Shown here one piece after another: positions 18,278 to 24,623 of a stretch of DNA of 28,922 nucleotides. The DNA comes from a virus: the IMG/VR virus record IMGVR_UViG_3300006071_000067, positions 1 to 28,922 of that record. One strand, given 5' to 3'. A model generated the notes under the pieces. It saw nothing but the letters and a program-made list of their open reading frames with translations. It made no database searches and was not told the DNA's origin. A program made the translations under genes and the position numbers. The number at the start of each line of letters is the position of its first letter. The first letter of the stretch is position 1.

Positions 18278-18680
18278 ACTGGTGTTGGATGGCGAGCCGA
18301 TTGGCAAAGGCCGTCCACGGTTCTCTCGTGCAACCGGCCACGCTTACACTCCAGAAAAAAGTGCGCGTTTCGAAGAACGACTCGCTTGGGCCGCTCAAAG
18401 CATTTGGCATGGGAAACCTTTATTGGCGGGTGCGCTGAAATTGACTGTCGTGGCGTTCCTTTCAATTCCCAAAAGCAAGCCTGCGTCATGGAAAAAGGGT
18501 GCATTGGACGGCACGATCCGACCTCTCAAGAAACCCGATCTTGATAACATTATCAAAGGCATAGGAGACGCGCTGAACCGCGTCGTCTATGTGGACGATA
18601 CGCAAATTGTCGAAGTGGATGCCTCCAAATATTATTCTGACCGACCGCGTATCACAATAAGGATTGACAGTTTGTCCTAA
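18261..18680 (+). CDS. rusA: RusA-family Holliday junction resolvase
   Basis: 139 aa, close to the usual length. The N-terminal GEPIGKGRPRFSRATGHAYT (11-30) is the RusA strand-loop. The acidic core KPDLDNIIKGIGDALN (91-106, Asp93 and Asp95) and VYVDDTQIV (Asp112/Asp113) supply the Mg2+-binding aspartates. RusA dimers cut Holliday junctions with paired nicks; in phages this resolves recombination intermediates or branched concatemers before packaging. It overlaps the Cro-like gene by 17 bases. Its last codons contain the TTGACA of the promoter for the next gene, so rusA and the helicase are separable transcription units. Confidence in the family is high. Confidence 0.92.
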   Translation: MTEAFELVLDGEPIGKGRPRFSRATGHAYTPEKSARFEERLAWAAQSIWHGKPLLAGALKLTVVAFLSIPKSKPASWKKGALDGTIRPLKKPDLDNIIKGIGDALNRVVYVDDTQIVEVDASKYYSDRPRITIRIDSLS

Positions 18681-18692
18681 AAGACATATTGT
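18664..18692 (+). promoter_or_regulatory. Sigma70-like promoter for the SNF2 helicase gene
   Basis: TTGACA at 18664-18669 is a perfect -35. TATTGT at 18687-18692 lies exactly 17 bases downstream and matches four of six -10 positions. The predicted start at about 18699 leaves a leader of roughly 28 bases that holds GAGGG (18712-18716) before ATG 18727. The promoter lies within the 3' end of rusA. Confidence 0.6.
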
Positions 18693-18693
18693 C
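18666..18693. promoter_or_regulatory. Tandem GACA-N3-TGTC operators over the helicase promoter
   Basis: GACAGTTTGTC (18666-18676) overlaps the -35, and GACATATTGTC (18683-18693) covers the -10. Both keep all eight outer bases of the palindrome and are spaced 17 bases centre to centre. Occupancy would block RNA polymerase. The same arrangement is seen, with one mismatch, before the Cro-like gene. This pair makes it unlikely that translation of the helicase begins at the TTG at 18664. Confidence 0.62.
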
Positions 18694-18726
18694 CGTAAAC
18701 CAACCGAATCTGAGGGCCAGTTGCCA

Positions 18727-20061
18727 ATGAAACCGATGCCAACACAATTATCTGGAGCGCAATTTTTGGCTTCACGGCATCGGGCCTTGTTGGCGGACGA
18801 GCCTCGCGTCGGAAAAACCGGCACCGCCATTATGGCTGCCGATCTGGTTCTTGCCCAAACCATTGATGTCGTCACAACAGCATCAGGCCGTGCCGTATGG
18901 CGGCGTGGTTTTCAAACATGGTCGAAAATGGGTCGCACCGTCGGTATTGTCGGCGTGGATAAAGACGCTGTTGAGTGTGATGTGCGCATTCACTCTTATA
19001 ACGGCGCAGTGAATTTTGTGAACAACCGCCACAACGATCTGGTGATCCTCGATGAGTCACACAACTGCAAAAACCCCGAAGCCAAACGCACCGAAGCCCT
19101 TTTGGGAAAAGCCATTGCGGGTGGTTCGAAATTGGTCAATGGTTCGGCGTTTGTTAAACCGGATACACGGGCGTGGTTTCTCACAGGCACCCCGTTGCCA
19201 CACGACCCTGGTGATATATGGACGACCATGCGTTCGTCATGTCCAGAAAGGCTTTTGCCTGATCCTGCGCGTGGGTGGCCCGACGTAACCAAATTTGATG
19301 ATTTCCGGTGGCGTTATTGCGTTATTAGAATGAAACAGATTTCCCGTTTTAACAAAATCCCTGTTGTGATTGGTGGACGCAACACCGAAGAATTGCGGGA
19401 ACGTCTCGGAGACTTCATGCTTCGCCGCACACAAAAAGACATTGGCATCCGGCCTCCGACTTATGAATTACAACCATTGTTGGTGTCCCCAAAAGTGCGC
19501 AAACAAGTGGATGGTGATCTGGATCGGGAATTGATCTTGAAAGCTGCCGAAGAAAACAGAACCGCCGATCTTGAGATGCACTTAGGTCCGTTGCGTCGTT
19601 TGACCGGCACGATCAAGGCCCATGCGGTGGCCGAAGCCGTCAAAGAAGAGTTTGATTCCGGCCTCGACAAGATTGTGTTGATGTATTGGCACCGAGAAGT
19701 TGGCGACATTCTTGAACGTGAACTTATCAAGTTCAAACCGTTGCGGATCGACGGATCAACCAATGCAAAAGAACGGGAACACGCCGAATTGACGTTCAAA
19801 GTCAGCGACGTTCATCGTGTTTTTCTTGGCCAAATACAAGCGGCTGGTGAAGCCATCGACTTGTCGGCGGCTGCCGAGCTTTGGTTTGTGGAAACCTCTT
19901 TTTCACCGAAAGATCAGGCACAAGCATCAAAGCGCATTACGAATGTGACGCAGACACGCAACACATATGTCCGTGTTTGCTGCATCGAGGGTTCAATTGA
20001 CGAGGCGCTTCAAGCTTCGCTGTTGAGATTGTGGACTGCCATTAACGGAGTAATCAAATGA
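18727..20061 (+). CDS. SNF2-like superfamily 2 helicase
   Basis: 444 aa from ATG 18727 (GAGGG ten bases upstream); an earlier TTG would read through the operators. Motif I is LLADEPRVGKTGTA (21-34), with Asp-Glu before GKT as in SNF2 proteins. Motif II is VILDESHNCKNPEAKR (DESH 109-112) and motif III FLTGTP. The C-terminal lobe shows DKIVLMYWHREVG, LRIDGST, an FLGQIQAAGEAIDLSAAAE segment (motif V) and DQAQASKRITNV (motif VI). Phage enzymes of this class commonly sit in modules with DUF2800, DUF2815 and a family A polymerase, as here. They probably remodel or unwind DNA at replication. Start and stop overlap the next gene as ATGA. Confidence 0.88.
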   Translation: MKPMPTQLSGAQFLASRHRALLADEPRVGKTGTAIMAADLVLAQTIDVVTTASGRAVWRRGFQTWSKMGRTVGIVGVDKDAVECDVRIHSYNGAVNFVNNRHNDLVILDESHNCKNPEAKRTEALLGKAIAGGSKLVNGSAFVKPDTRAWFLTGTPLPHDPGDIWTTMRSSCPERLLPDPARGWPDVTKFDDFRWRYCVIRMKQISRFNKIPVVIGGRNTEELRERLGDFMLRRTQKDIGIRPPTYELQPLLVSPKVRKQVDGDLDRELILKAAEENRTADLEMHLGPLRRLTGTIKAHAVAEAVKEEFDSGLDKIVLMYWHREVGDILERELIKFKPLRIDGSTNAKEREHAELTFKVSDVHRVFLGQIQAAGEAIDLSAAAELWFVETSFSPKDQAQASKRITNVTQTRNTYVRVCCIEGSIDEALQASLLRLWTAINGVIK

Positions 20062-20882
20062 TAAAGATCGACATTACACTTGACCCTCAGTGGGGAAATC
20101 TTGAAGACCAGCTTACTAAGCACATGAAAGCATTGGGTTTTGTCAAAGCCCCTGTTGTGGGAATTGTGCCTCTTACACCGCCCGAACAATTTGTCTCCCC
20201 CGCCCCAAAAAATTTGGATGATCTGACAACTTGTCCTACATCGCATACAGTGGCCGAAATTCATACGACCGGTGCAACCGAGTTGAATGCAATTCCGCCG
20301 GAAGGTTACAAGGTTGAGATCAAAGCGCGCAAGACCCGCGCCAAGAAGAATGATCCGGTTGTCACCAAAGAAGAAGCGGTGGCGCTGATGGAAGCGGCAG
20401 TTGATCCGCTCGACATCGAGGACGAAAAGCCCGAAGAGGTTTCCGGCAAGCTGACGCATGACGATTTGCGGGCCGTGGTCGGTGAGTTCACACGAGTTTA
20501 CGGGATTGCCAAAGCGCAGAAGATGATCCCCGTCATTCTTGGTTGCGCCATCGTGGAAGTGCCGGAAAATGAAATTCAGGAAGCAATTGATAAAATTCGG
20601 GCCGAGATCACCGATGCCGAGGACGAACTTGAAGAAGAAACGGTAGCTTCACAAGCTGATGTGCGGGAAGCTTTGATGGAATATGCCAAAAAGTATGATG
20701 GTGATGATCCGAAGATGAGCAATACAATGGTCGATGGCCCGAAAATCCTCACCGCTGAATTTGGTGAGGGTGTCACTGCCATCCGTCTCATTCCAAACGA
20801 TCCCAAATCTTATGGTCGTGCGTTGAACGCGATCAACAACGCCATCACAACAAATCCATTTAAACGGAAAGTCGCGCTATGA
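20058..20882 (+). CDS. Acidic two-repeat protein of the replication module, unknown function
   Basis: 274 aa. The N-terminal 90 residues are a short helix and a Pro-rich linker. Next comes a basic patch (EIKARKTRAKKND) and an acidic stretch. Two related helical units follow: LTHDDLRAVVGEFTRVYGIA with AQKMIPVILG at about 135-170, and a second unit from about 198 (SQADVREALMEYAKKYDGDD). Phage proteins with repeated 'xxDVRxAlxxYxxKyG' helices occur beside ssDNA-binding and recombination genes, but I cannot give a defined activity. ATGA overlap with the helicase and overlap with the DUF2800 gene place it in the replication operon. Operator-like palindromes lie inside it. Confidence 0.7.
   Translation: MIKIDITLDPQWGNLEDQLTKHMKALGFVKAPVVGIVPLTPPEQFVSPAPKNLDDLTTCPTSHTVAEIHTTGATELNAIPPEGYKVEIKARKTRAKKNDPVVTKEEAVALMEAAVDPLDIEDEKPEEVSGKLTHDDLRAVVGEFTRVYGIAKAQKMIPVILGCAIVEVPENEIQEAIDKIRAEITDAEDELEEETVASQADVREALMEYAKKYDGDDPKMSNTMVDGPKILTAEFGEGVTAIRLIPNDPKSYGRALNAINNAITTNPFKRKVAL
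20185..20235. promoter_or_regulatory. Intragenic operator-like palindromes
   Basis: GACAACTTGTC at 20225-20235 is identical to the site before the Cro-like gene. AACAATTTGTC at 20185-20195, 40 bases earlier, has one mismatch to GACA-N3-TGTC. Both lie within codons 43-60 of the 274-aa gene. No convincing promoter overlaps them. They could be roadblock or looping sites, or chance. Confidence 0.35.
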
Positions 20883-22174
20883 AGCAGGCACACGCAGACA
20901 GAGACCACGCCGTTTGGTCTGCATCGGCCACTGCCGCCAACTGGACTTGCGCCGGTCGGCTGGCAATGGTGTCGATTTCGCCGGATGATGAGGAAAACAT
21001 CTATGCCGCCGAAGGCACGGCAGCCCACGAAATTGCGGAGCGCGCTTTGCGCTCCGACAAGAATTGCGCCAAATATCTCGGTGAGATCATCAAAACCAAA
21101 AAGTTTGAAGTTGAAATTACCGAAGAGATTGTGGAGTCAGCGCAGAAGTTCGTCGATTATGTCGATGGCTTGAACGACATCGTGGGTCAGCGGTGCGAGC
21201 TGTTTCTGGAACAGAAATACAGCCTTGCCTCGATGGAACCACCCTTTGATGCCGGTGGCACCTGCGACGCGATTGTGGTCAACCCCGTCATGAACACACT
21301 TGAAGTGGTTGATCTGAAACACGGTCGCGGCATTGTTGATGTGAACGAAAACAAGCAAACGCGCACTTATGCGTTGCTTGCATTGCTTAACATGGACCCA
21401 AAACTTGCACGCAAGGTCGATTACATCAAGTCCACCATTGTTCAGCCCCGCGCTTATCACAAGAACGGGATTATCCGGTCAGAGACATTCCATGTGGCCG
21501 ATTTGGTCGAGTGGACTGCCGAACTGATGAAAGCGATGGGACGGTCGAAAGCCGCCCTCGATGAGTTCGAGCAGATCAACGGCAGCCGGATCAAATTTGA
21601 CGAATGGGCGGAAAAGCATCTCACGCCGGGCAATTGCAAGTTCTGCCCTGCCGAGGGCACTTGCCCCGCACTTCGTAAAAAAGCACTGGCCGTTGCGCCG
21701 GAAGTTGCAAAAATCTGGTTTGAAGACCCGACTTTGGAGACACCACCAACTATGACAAATCAAGTGGACGTTCTTTCGCCGGAACAATTGGCACATATTT
21801 TGGATGGCCTTGATGTTCTTGAAGATTGGATCAAAGCTGTGCGGTCGCACGCACACGCTTCTGCCGAAAAAGGAACAAAAATTCCGGGTTATCAATTGGT
21901 AGAAAAAATCGGCAACAGAAAATGGGCTGCTGATGAAGAAAAAATAATTTTGGATCTAAAAAACAAAATAAAATTATCGGAAGACCAAATTTTTGCAAAA
22001 AAACTTTTGTCGCCATCGCAAATTGAAAAAATTATCGGTGCAAAACGCAAAGGTGAGATTGCGAATATGTGGATGAACCCCGTAACTGGTACAAATTTAG
22101 TTTCGGAAGAAAAAACTTCTCGACCCGCAGTGAAAACAAAAGTCGAAAATTTTTTTGAACCCGTAAAAAACTAA
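20879..22174 (+). CDS. DUF2800-family PD-(D/E)xK (RecB/Cas4-like) nuclease
   Basis: 431 aa. Features of the nuclease fold: ASATAANWTCAGR (Cys24), AAEGTAAHEIAERAL (His50, Glu51), catalytic GGTCDAIVV (Asp130) and LEVVDLKHGRG (Asp145, Lys147). A Tyr/Gln helix and a Cys-rich knuckle GNCKFCPAEGTCPAL near residue 262-275 follow; with Cys24 this may hold an Fe-S cluster as in Cas4/AddB-type nucleases. Such proteins pair with DUF2815 and a SNF2 helicase in phage replication/recombination modules and are probably exonucleases producing single-stranded DNA. After about residue 325 the DNA becomes strikingly AT-rich (about 30% G+C in some 60-base blocks against 65% near its start), hinting at a C-terminal part of different origin. 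Confidence 0.85.
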   Translation: MKQAHADRDHAVWSASATAANWTCAGRLAMVSISPDDEENIYAAEGTAAHEIAERALRSDKNCAKYLGEIIKTKKFEVEITEEIVESAQKFVDYVDGLNDIVGQRCELFLEQKYSLASMEPPFDAGGTCDAIVVNPVMNTLEVVDLKHGRGIVDVNENKQTRTYALLALLNMDPKLARKVDYIKSTIVQPRAYHKNGIIRSETFHVADLVEWTAELMKAMGRSKAALDEFEQINGSRIKFDEWAEKHLTPGNCKFCPAEGTCPALRKKALAVAPEVAKIWFEDPTLETPPTMTNQVDVLSPEQLAHILDGLDVLEDWIKAVRSHAHASAEKGTKIPGYQLVEKIGNRKWAADEEKIILDLKNKIKLSEDQIFAKKLLSPSQIEKIIGAKRKGEIANMWMNPVTGTNLVSEEKTSRPAVKTKVENFFEPVKN

Positions 22175-22218
22175 AAATTTTTTTTGTTGGATTCGCCAAC
22201 CAGCAAAATTTTTTTGAA
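22146..22218. repeat. Three A4T7-8 tract repeats in an AT-rich island
   Basis: The tract AAAATTTTTTTG, with 7 or 8 T, occurs at 22146-22157, 22174-22186 and 22205-22216. The first and third are identical over 14 bases (AAAATTTTTTTGAA). Spacings of 28 and 31 bases are close to three helical turns, so the tracts could produce an in-phase bend. The island spans the end of the DUF2800 gene and the leader of the DUF2815 gene. Confidence 0.7.
22182..22215 (+). terminator. Weak intrinsic-terminator-like hairpin
   Basis: TTTTGTTGG (22182-22190), loop ATTCG, CCAAC (22196-22200), then after a four-base bulge AAAA (22205-22208) and seven T (22209-22215). The stem is only five strong pairs plus four A-T pairs across the bulge, so termination would be partial at best. 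It may set the ratio of nuclease to ssDNA-binding protein transcripts. Confidence 0.3.
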
Positions 22219-22242
22219 ACGGCGAACATAAGGAACTGAGAA

Positions 22243-22860
22243 ATGGAACGCTCTGCTGACTTCAAGACTCCCCTCTGCCGCGTATCTTTCGCTGGGAGTT
22301 TATTTAAACCACGCGCCCAGCAAGCGGGCGGTGTGGAGAAATACGGCTGCACTCTGATTTTCCAAAAGAGTGTTGATAAATCTGCGCTGGAAAACGCTTT
22401 GAAGAATGTCATTATTGGACAGTGGGGAGAAAAAGGATTGGAGCGGGCAAAAGCCGGACTTATCAAATCTCCATTCTTAGATGGTGCAGGCAAAGAAGCT
22501 CGTAACAAATCTACCGGTGATCTGCACCCCGGTTTTGGACCGGATGTTTTTTTCATTCGCGTCCAATCAATCCGCGCTCCGATTGTTCGGTGGAAATCCG
22601 AAAACATTCCGGCGACTGAAGATGAGGTCTATTCCGGTTGCTATGGCAAAGCGGTCCTGAATGCCTTTGCTTGGACGAACGCCCAGAATGGCGATGGTGT
22701 CTCCTTCGGCATTCAGATGTTCCAGAAGTTGCAAGAGGGTGAACGCCTCGGCGGCGGTGGCGGCATCGACCCGACCAGTTGGATGGAAACCGTACCGGAT
22801 GAAGGTCCGGCACCGGAATCCACTCGCGGTGCGGGTGCTGGTGGTTTGTTCGGTTCCTGA
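22243..22860 (+). CDS. DUF2815-family single-stranded DNA-binding protein
   Basis: 205 aa, AAGGA upstream of ATG 22243. Family signatures: CRVSFAGSLFKPRAQQAGG near the start, YGCTLIFQKS, RNKSTGDLHPGFGPDVFFIR in the middle, and YSGCYGKAVLNAFAWTNAQN with GVSFGIQMFQKLQEGERLGG toward the end. The tail is Gly-rich and ends GGLFGS, as is common for this family and for SSB-like proteins. DUF2815 proteins have an OB-like fold and accompany DUF2800 nucleases in phage replication modules, where they coat single-stranded DNA. The gene follows an AT-rich leader with A-tracts and a GATTC site. Confidence 0.88.
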   Translation: MERSADFKTPLCRVSFAGSLFKPRAQQAGGVEKYGCTLIFQKSVDKSALENALKNVIIGQWGEKGLERAKAGLIKSPFLDGAGKEARNKSTGDLHPGFGPDVFFIRVQSIRAPIVRWKSENIPATEDEVYSGCYGKAVLNAFAWTNAQNGDGVSFGIQMFQKLQEGERLGGGGGIDPTSWMETVPDEGPAPESTRGAGAGGLFGS

Positions 22861-22868
22861 TCTTAACA

Positions 22869-22888
22869 GGGGTGGGGCAACCCACCCC
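22869..22888 (+). other. Perfect 8-bp RNA hairpin with GCAA tetraloop
   Basis: GGGGTGGG (22869-22876), loop GCAA, CCCACCCC (22881-22888). A GNRA loop on a GC-rich stem is very stable in RNA. Only ACTTTA follows, not a proper U-tract, and AGGAG of the next gene begins six bases later. It is more likely a 3'-end stabiliser of the DUF2815 message or a structure affecting translation of the GapR-like gene than a strong terminator. Confidence 0.7.
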
Positions 22889-22906
22889 ACTTTAGGAGTA
22901 ATACTT

Positions 22907-23134
22907 ATGACTGAGGTTGTGAACTCAACACACATGATGCAGCTCCTCGACCGCATCGAGCATTTGGAAGCTGAAAAGAAAGAGATCGCCGGTGACATTG
23001 CCGAGGTCTGGAAAGAAGCCAAGGCAATGGGCTTTACAAAAGAACTGAAAAAGGCACACTCTATCCGCAAGATGAAATCCGAAGATCGGGCAGTCTTGGG
23101 CGTGTATGTGCAAGCACTGGGTTTGTTCGATTAG
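22907..23134 (+). CDS. GapR-like (DUF2312) nucleoid-associated protein
   Basis: 75 aa, ATG 22907 with AGGAG at 22894-22898; any longer reading would run into the DUF2815 gene. The sequence LLDRIEHLEAEKKEIAGDIA, then EVWKEAKAMGFTKELKKAHS, RKMKSEDRAVLGVY and ALGLFD follows the DUF2312 pattern of two helices joined by a Gly-Phe turn and a final short helix. GapR of Caulobacter binds AT-rich, overtwisted DNA and supports replication and growth; homologues occur in alphaproteobacteria and their phages. In this phage it may shape its own replicating DNA or displace host GapR (inference). Neighbours are the ssDNA-binding protein and a GcrA-like gene. Confidence 0.88.
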   Translation: MTEVVNSTHMMQLLDRIEHLEAEKKEIAGDIAEVWKEAKAMGFTKELKKAHSIRKMKSEDRAVLGVYVQALGLFD

Positions 23135-23153
23135 CATCAACGGGGAGGTTGAT

Positions 23154-23555
23154 ATGTGGACAGATGAAGCAACGGAATCATTACGCGGTTTGATGGCACA
23201 AGGATGGACGGCGCGAAAAATAGCCCAACATCTCGGCCCTGCCTTCACCCGATCCGAAGTGATTTCAAAATGGCGTAGTATGGGGTTAACTTACCAAGTG
23301 GCACGAACACCGGCAACCCCCATCACCGTCAGCTATTCTGTCCTTCCTTTTACCTCCCCTGCTACCGAACCCAAACCCATAACATTCAATGATTTGGAAA
23401 ATGGGATGTGCCGTTACCCACTGAGCGGCGAAGGCAGGAGTATCATATTTTGCGGAGAGAAAACCATCAATCGAACCTATTGCGCGTGTCATCAAAAACT
23501 GACGCGCATACCAGGAACAGCGTCCAAACTGACAGTAAAAGACCTGTTAAAATAA
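23154..23555 (+). CDS. GcrA-like cell-cycle transcription regulator
   Basis: 133 aa, ATG 23154 with GGGGAGG upstream. The N-terminus MWTDEATESLRGLMAQGWTA, then RKIAQHLGPAFTRSEVISKW and RSMGL (1-45) is the GcrA DNA-binding helix-turn-helix. The C-terminal part ITFNDLENGMCRYPLSGE, IIFCGE (Cys100) and RTYCACHQKL (Cys110, His113) matches the conserved sigma70-interaction region of GcrA. In Caulobacter GcrA binds RNA polymerase with sigma70 and activates promoters carrying methylated GANTC. A phage copy could redirect host polymerase. The gene ends in GTTAAAATAA, and the next frame continues through it without a good start codon. Confidence 0.87.
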   Translation: MWTDEATESLRGLMAQGWTARKIAQHLGPAFTRSEVISKWRSMGLTYQVARTPATPITVSYSVLPFTSPATEPKPITFNDLENGMCRYPLSGEGRSIIFCGEKTINRTYCACHQKLTRIPGTASKLTVKDLLK

Positions 23556-23899
23556 CCACCGACCAGCTTCGATACCGTTTTGAAGCCATTGAAAGAGAAC
23601 TGGAAGCCCTGCGGGCTTTGGTCATACCTGATCCAGTATTTGCACCAAATATTAAAATTGCCAAAATGCAACGACGCATTTTGCAAATTCTTTATACGGC
23701 AAATACTGGAATGGTTCATAGAAACAAGTTAGTTACGCTTGTTTATAAAAATAAAACACCTAAAGGAAAAGCATTACTTGTTAACATTTCTACGTTAAGA
23801 AGGGCTTTGAAGAACTACGGAATCGAGATCATCACAAAATATAACGGCGGTTATGTTTTAGACCAAGAGAACAGGAACAAACTGGAGGCACTTCTATGA
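23486..23899 (+). CDS. OmpR/PhoB-type winged-helix domain protein, start uncertain
   Basis: 137 aa if GTG 23486 is used. There is no ATG before the conserved part and no good ribosome-binding site; GTG 23408 and TTG 23480 are alternatives, or entry by frameshift. A short coil TTDQLRYRFEAIERELEALR is followed by the winged helix KMQRRILQILYTANTGMVHR, NKLVTLVYKNKTPKGKALLV, NISTLRRALKNYGIEIITK and the wing YNGGYVL. This matches the C-terminal effector domain of OmpR/PhoB response regulators (the class including CtrA), without a receiver domain. It is therefore a DNA-binding protein not controlled by phosphorylation through itself. The coding sequence is AT-richer than its neighbours. It overlaps the gcrA-like gene and the next gene (ATGA-type overlap). 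Confidence 0.72.
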   Translation: MSSKTDAHTRNSVQTDSKRPVKITTDQLRYRFEAIERELEALRALVIPDPVFAPNIKIAKMQRRILQILYTANTGMVHRNKLVTLVYKNKTPKGKALLVNISTLRRALKNYGIEIITKYNGGYVLDQENRNKLEALL

Positions 23900-24390
23900 C
23901 TATCAATGTGGAACTACCAGATGATTTTATTAACAAGATGCGCGACTATTCACTTGTTTATGTCGCAACACCTTATTCGAAATATGAAGAAGGTCTTGAT
24001 GTTGCACATAAACATGCTTGCACCGTCACTGGTGAACTGTTGAAGTTTGGCATCAATGCCTATTCACCCATTGCTTACACCCATCAAATCGCCCAGCACG
24101 CAAACATTGATCCGTTGGATCATCAATTCTGGATGCGTGTTGACAAGCCTTTCATGCAGAAAGCCGATGCACTGATTGTTGTGCAGATGGATGGTTGGAT
24201 GGAAAGTCTTGGTGTGAACATGGAAATCATGGAATTTCGTGAAGCTGGAAAGCCCATCGAATATCTGCGTTTCTTTGAGCCTAAAGTGCGGCCTTTGACT
24301 CAAGCCAAAATCGTTCAAAACATCATCAGCAGTCTCATCATTTTGAGTTTTACCTTTCTGCTTTACATCGTCATGTTCGGAGGTCGGTAA
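23896..24390 (+). CDS. DUF1937 (deoxyribosyltransferase-like) protein with C-terminal membrane helix
   Basis: 164 aa, GGAGG upstream of ATG 23896. Residues about 18-130 match DUF1937: VYVATPYSKYEEGLDVAHKH, YSPIAYTHQIAQHA, FWMRVDKPFMQKADALIVVQ, then MDGWMESLGVNMEIMEFREA and GKPIEYL. The fold is related to nucleoside 2-deoxyribosyltransferases, with YSPI and MDGW near the expected active site; the substrate is not known. Unusually, residues about 140-162 form a hydrophobic segment (IISSLIILSFTFLLYIVMF) that would anchor the enzyme in the membrane. Most relatives I know lack this. It may act on nucleotides or ADP-ribose-like molecules at the membrane (inference). Confidence 0.78.
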   Translation: MTINVELPDDFINKMRDYSLVYVATPYSKYEEGLDVAHKHACTVTGELLKFGINAYSPIAYTHQIAQHANIDPLDHQFWMRVDKPFMQKADALIVVQMDGWMESLGVNMEIMEFREAGKPIEYLRFFEPKVRPLTQAKIVQNIISSLIILSFTFLLYIVMFGGR

Positions 24391-24623
24391 TGGTTTATTT
24401 TGCCGATGAAGAACAGAAGAAAACGCTGACGCTTTTGTCTTCTGCCACACGCGCTGTCAGAGCCATCGACACGCTTGCAACAGAATTGAAAGCCAGTCGT
24501 GATGCCATGCAGATGGCGGCCAAGTCGCTTGACTTTGCGTGCAAGGCTTTGGCGGAACGTGATGCCGAGATTAAGTATCTCAAAGCCATCATCGCACGGC
24601 TTGAGGTTCAAGGACATGGGTAA
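24390..24623 (+). CDS. Small coiled-coil protein, unknown function
   Basis: 77 aa, start overlapping the previous stop (TAATG) with GGAGG about nine bases upstream. The chain is almost wholly helical: ATRAVRAIDTLATELKASRD, AMQMAAKSLDFACKALAERD and AEIKYLKAIIARLE. No enzyme or DNA-binding motif is visible. Its 3' end overlaps the start of the methyltransferase gene by 8 bases, so the two are coupled. A structural or oligomerisation partner is possible. Confidence 0.65.
   Translation: MVYFADEEQKKTLTLLSSATRAVRAIDTLATELKASRDAMQMAAKSLDFACKALAERDAEIKYLKAIIARLEVQGHG

Noticed and set aside
18664-18726. Upstream TTG start adding 21 codons to the SNF2 helicase
   Set aside because: The extension would be translated across a promoter with overlapping operators and overlap the end of rusA. 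ATG 18727 has a proper ribosome-binding site.
23779-23797. TTAA-type inverted pair in the winged-helix gene as a possible CtrA box
   Set aside because: The two TTAA are separated by ten bases, not the seven of the CtrA consensus, and lie within coding sequence.
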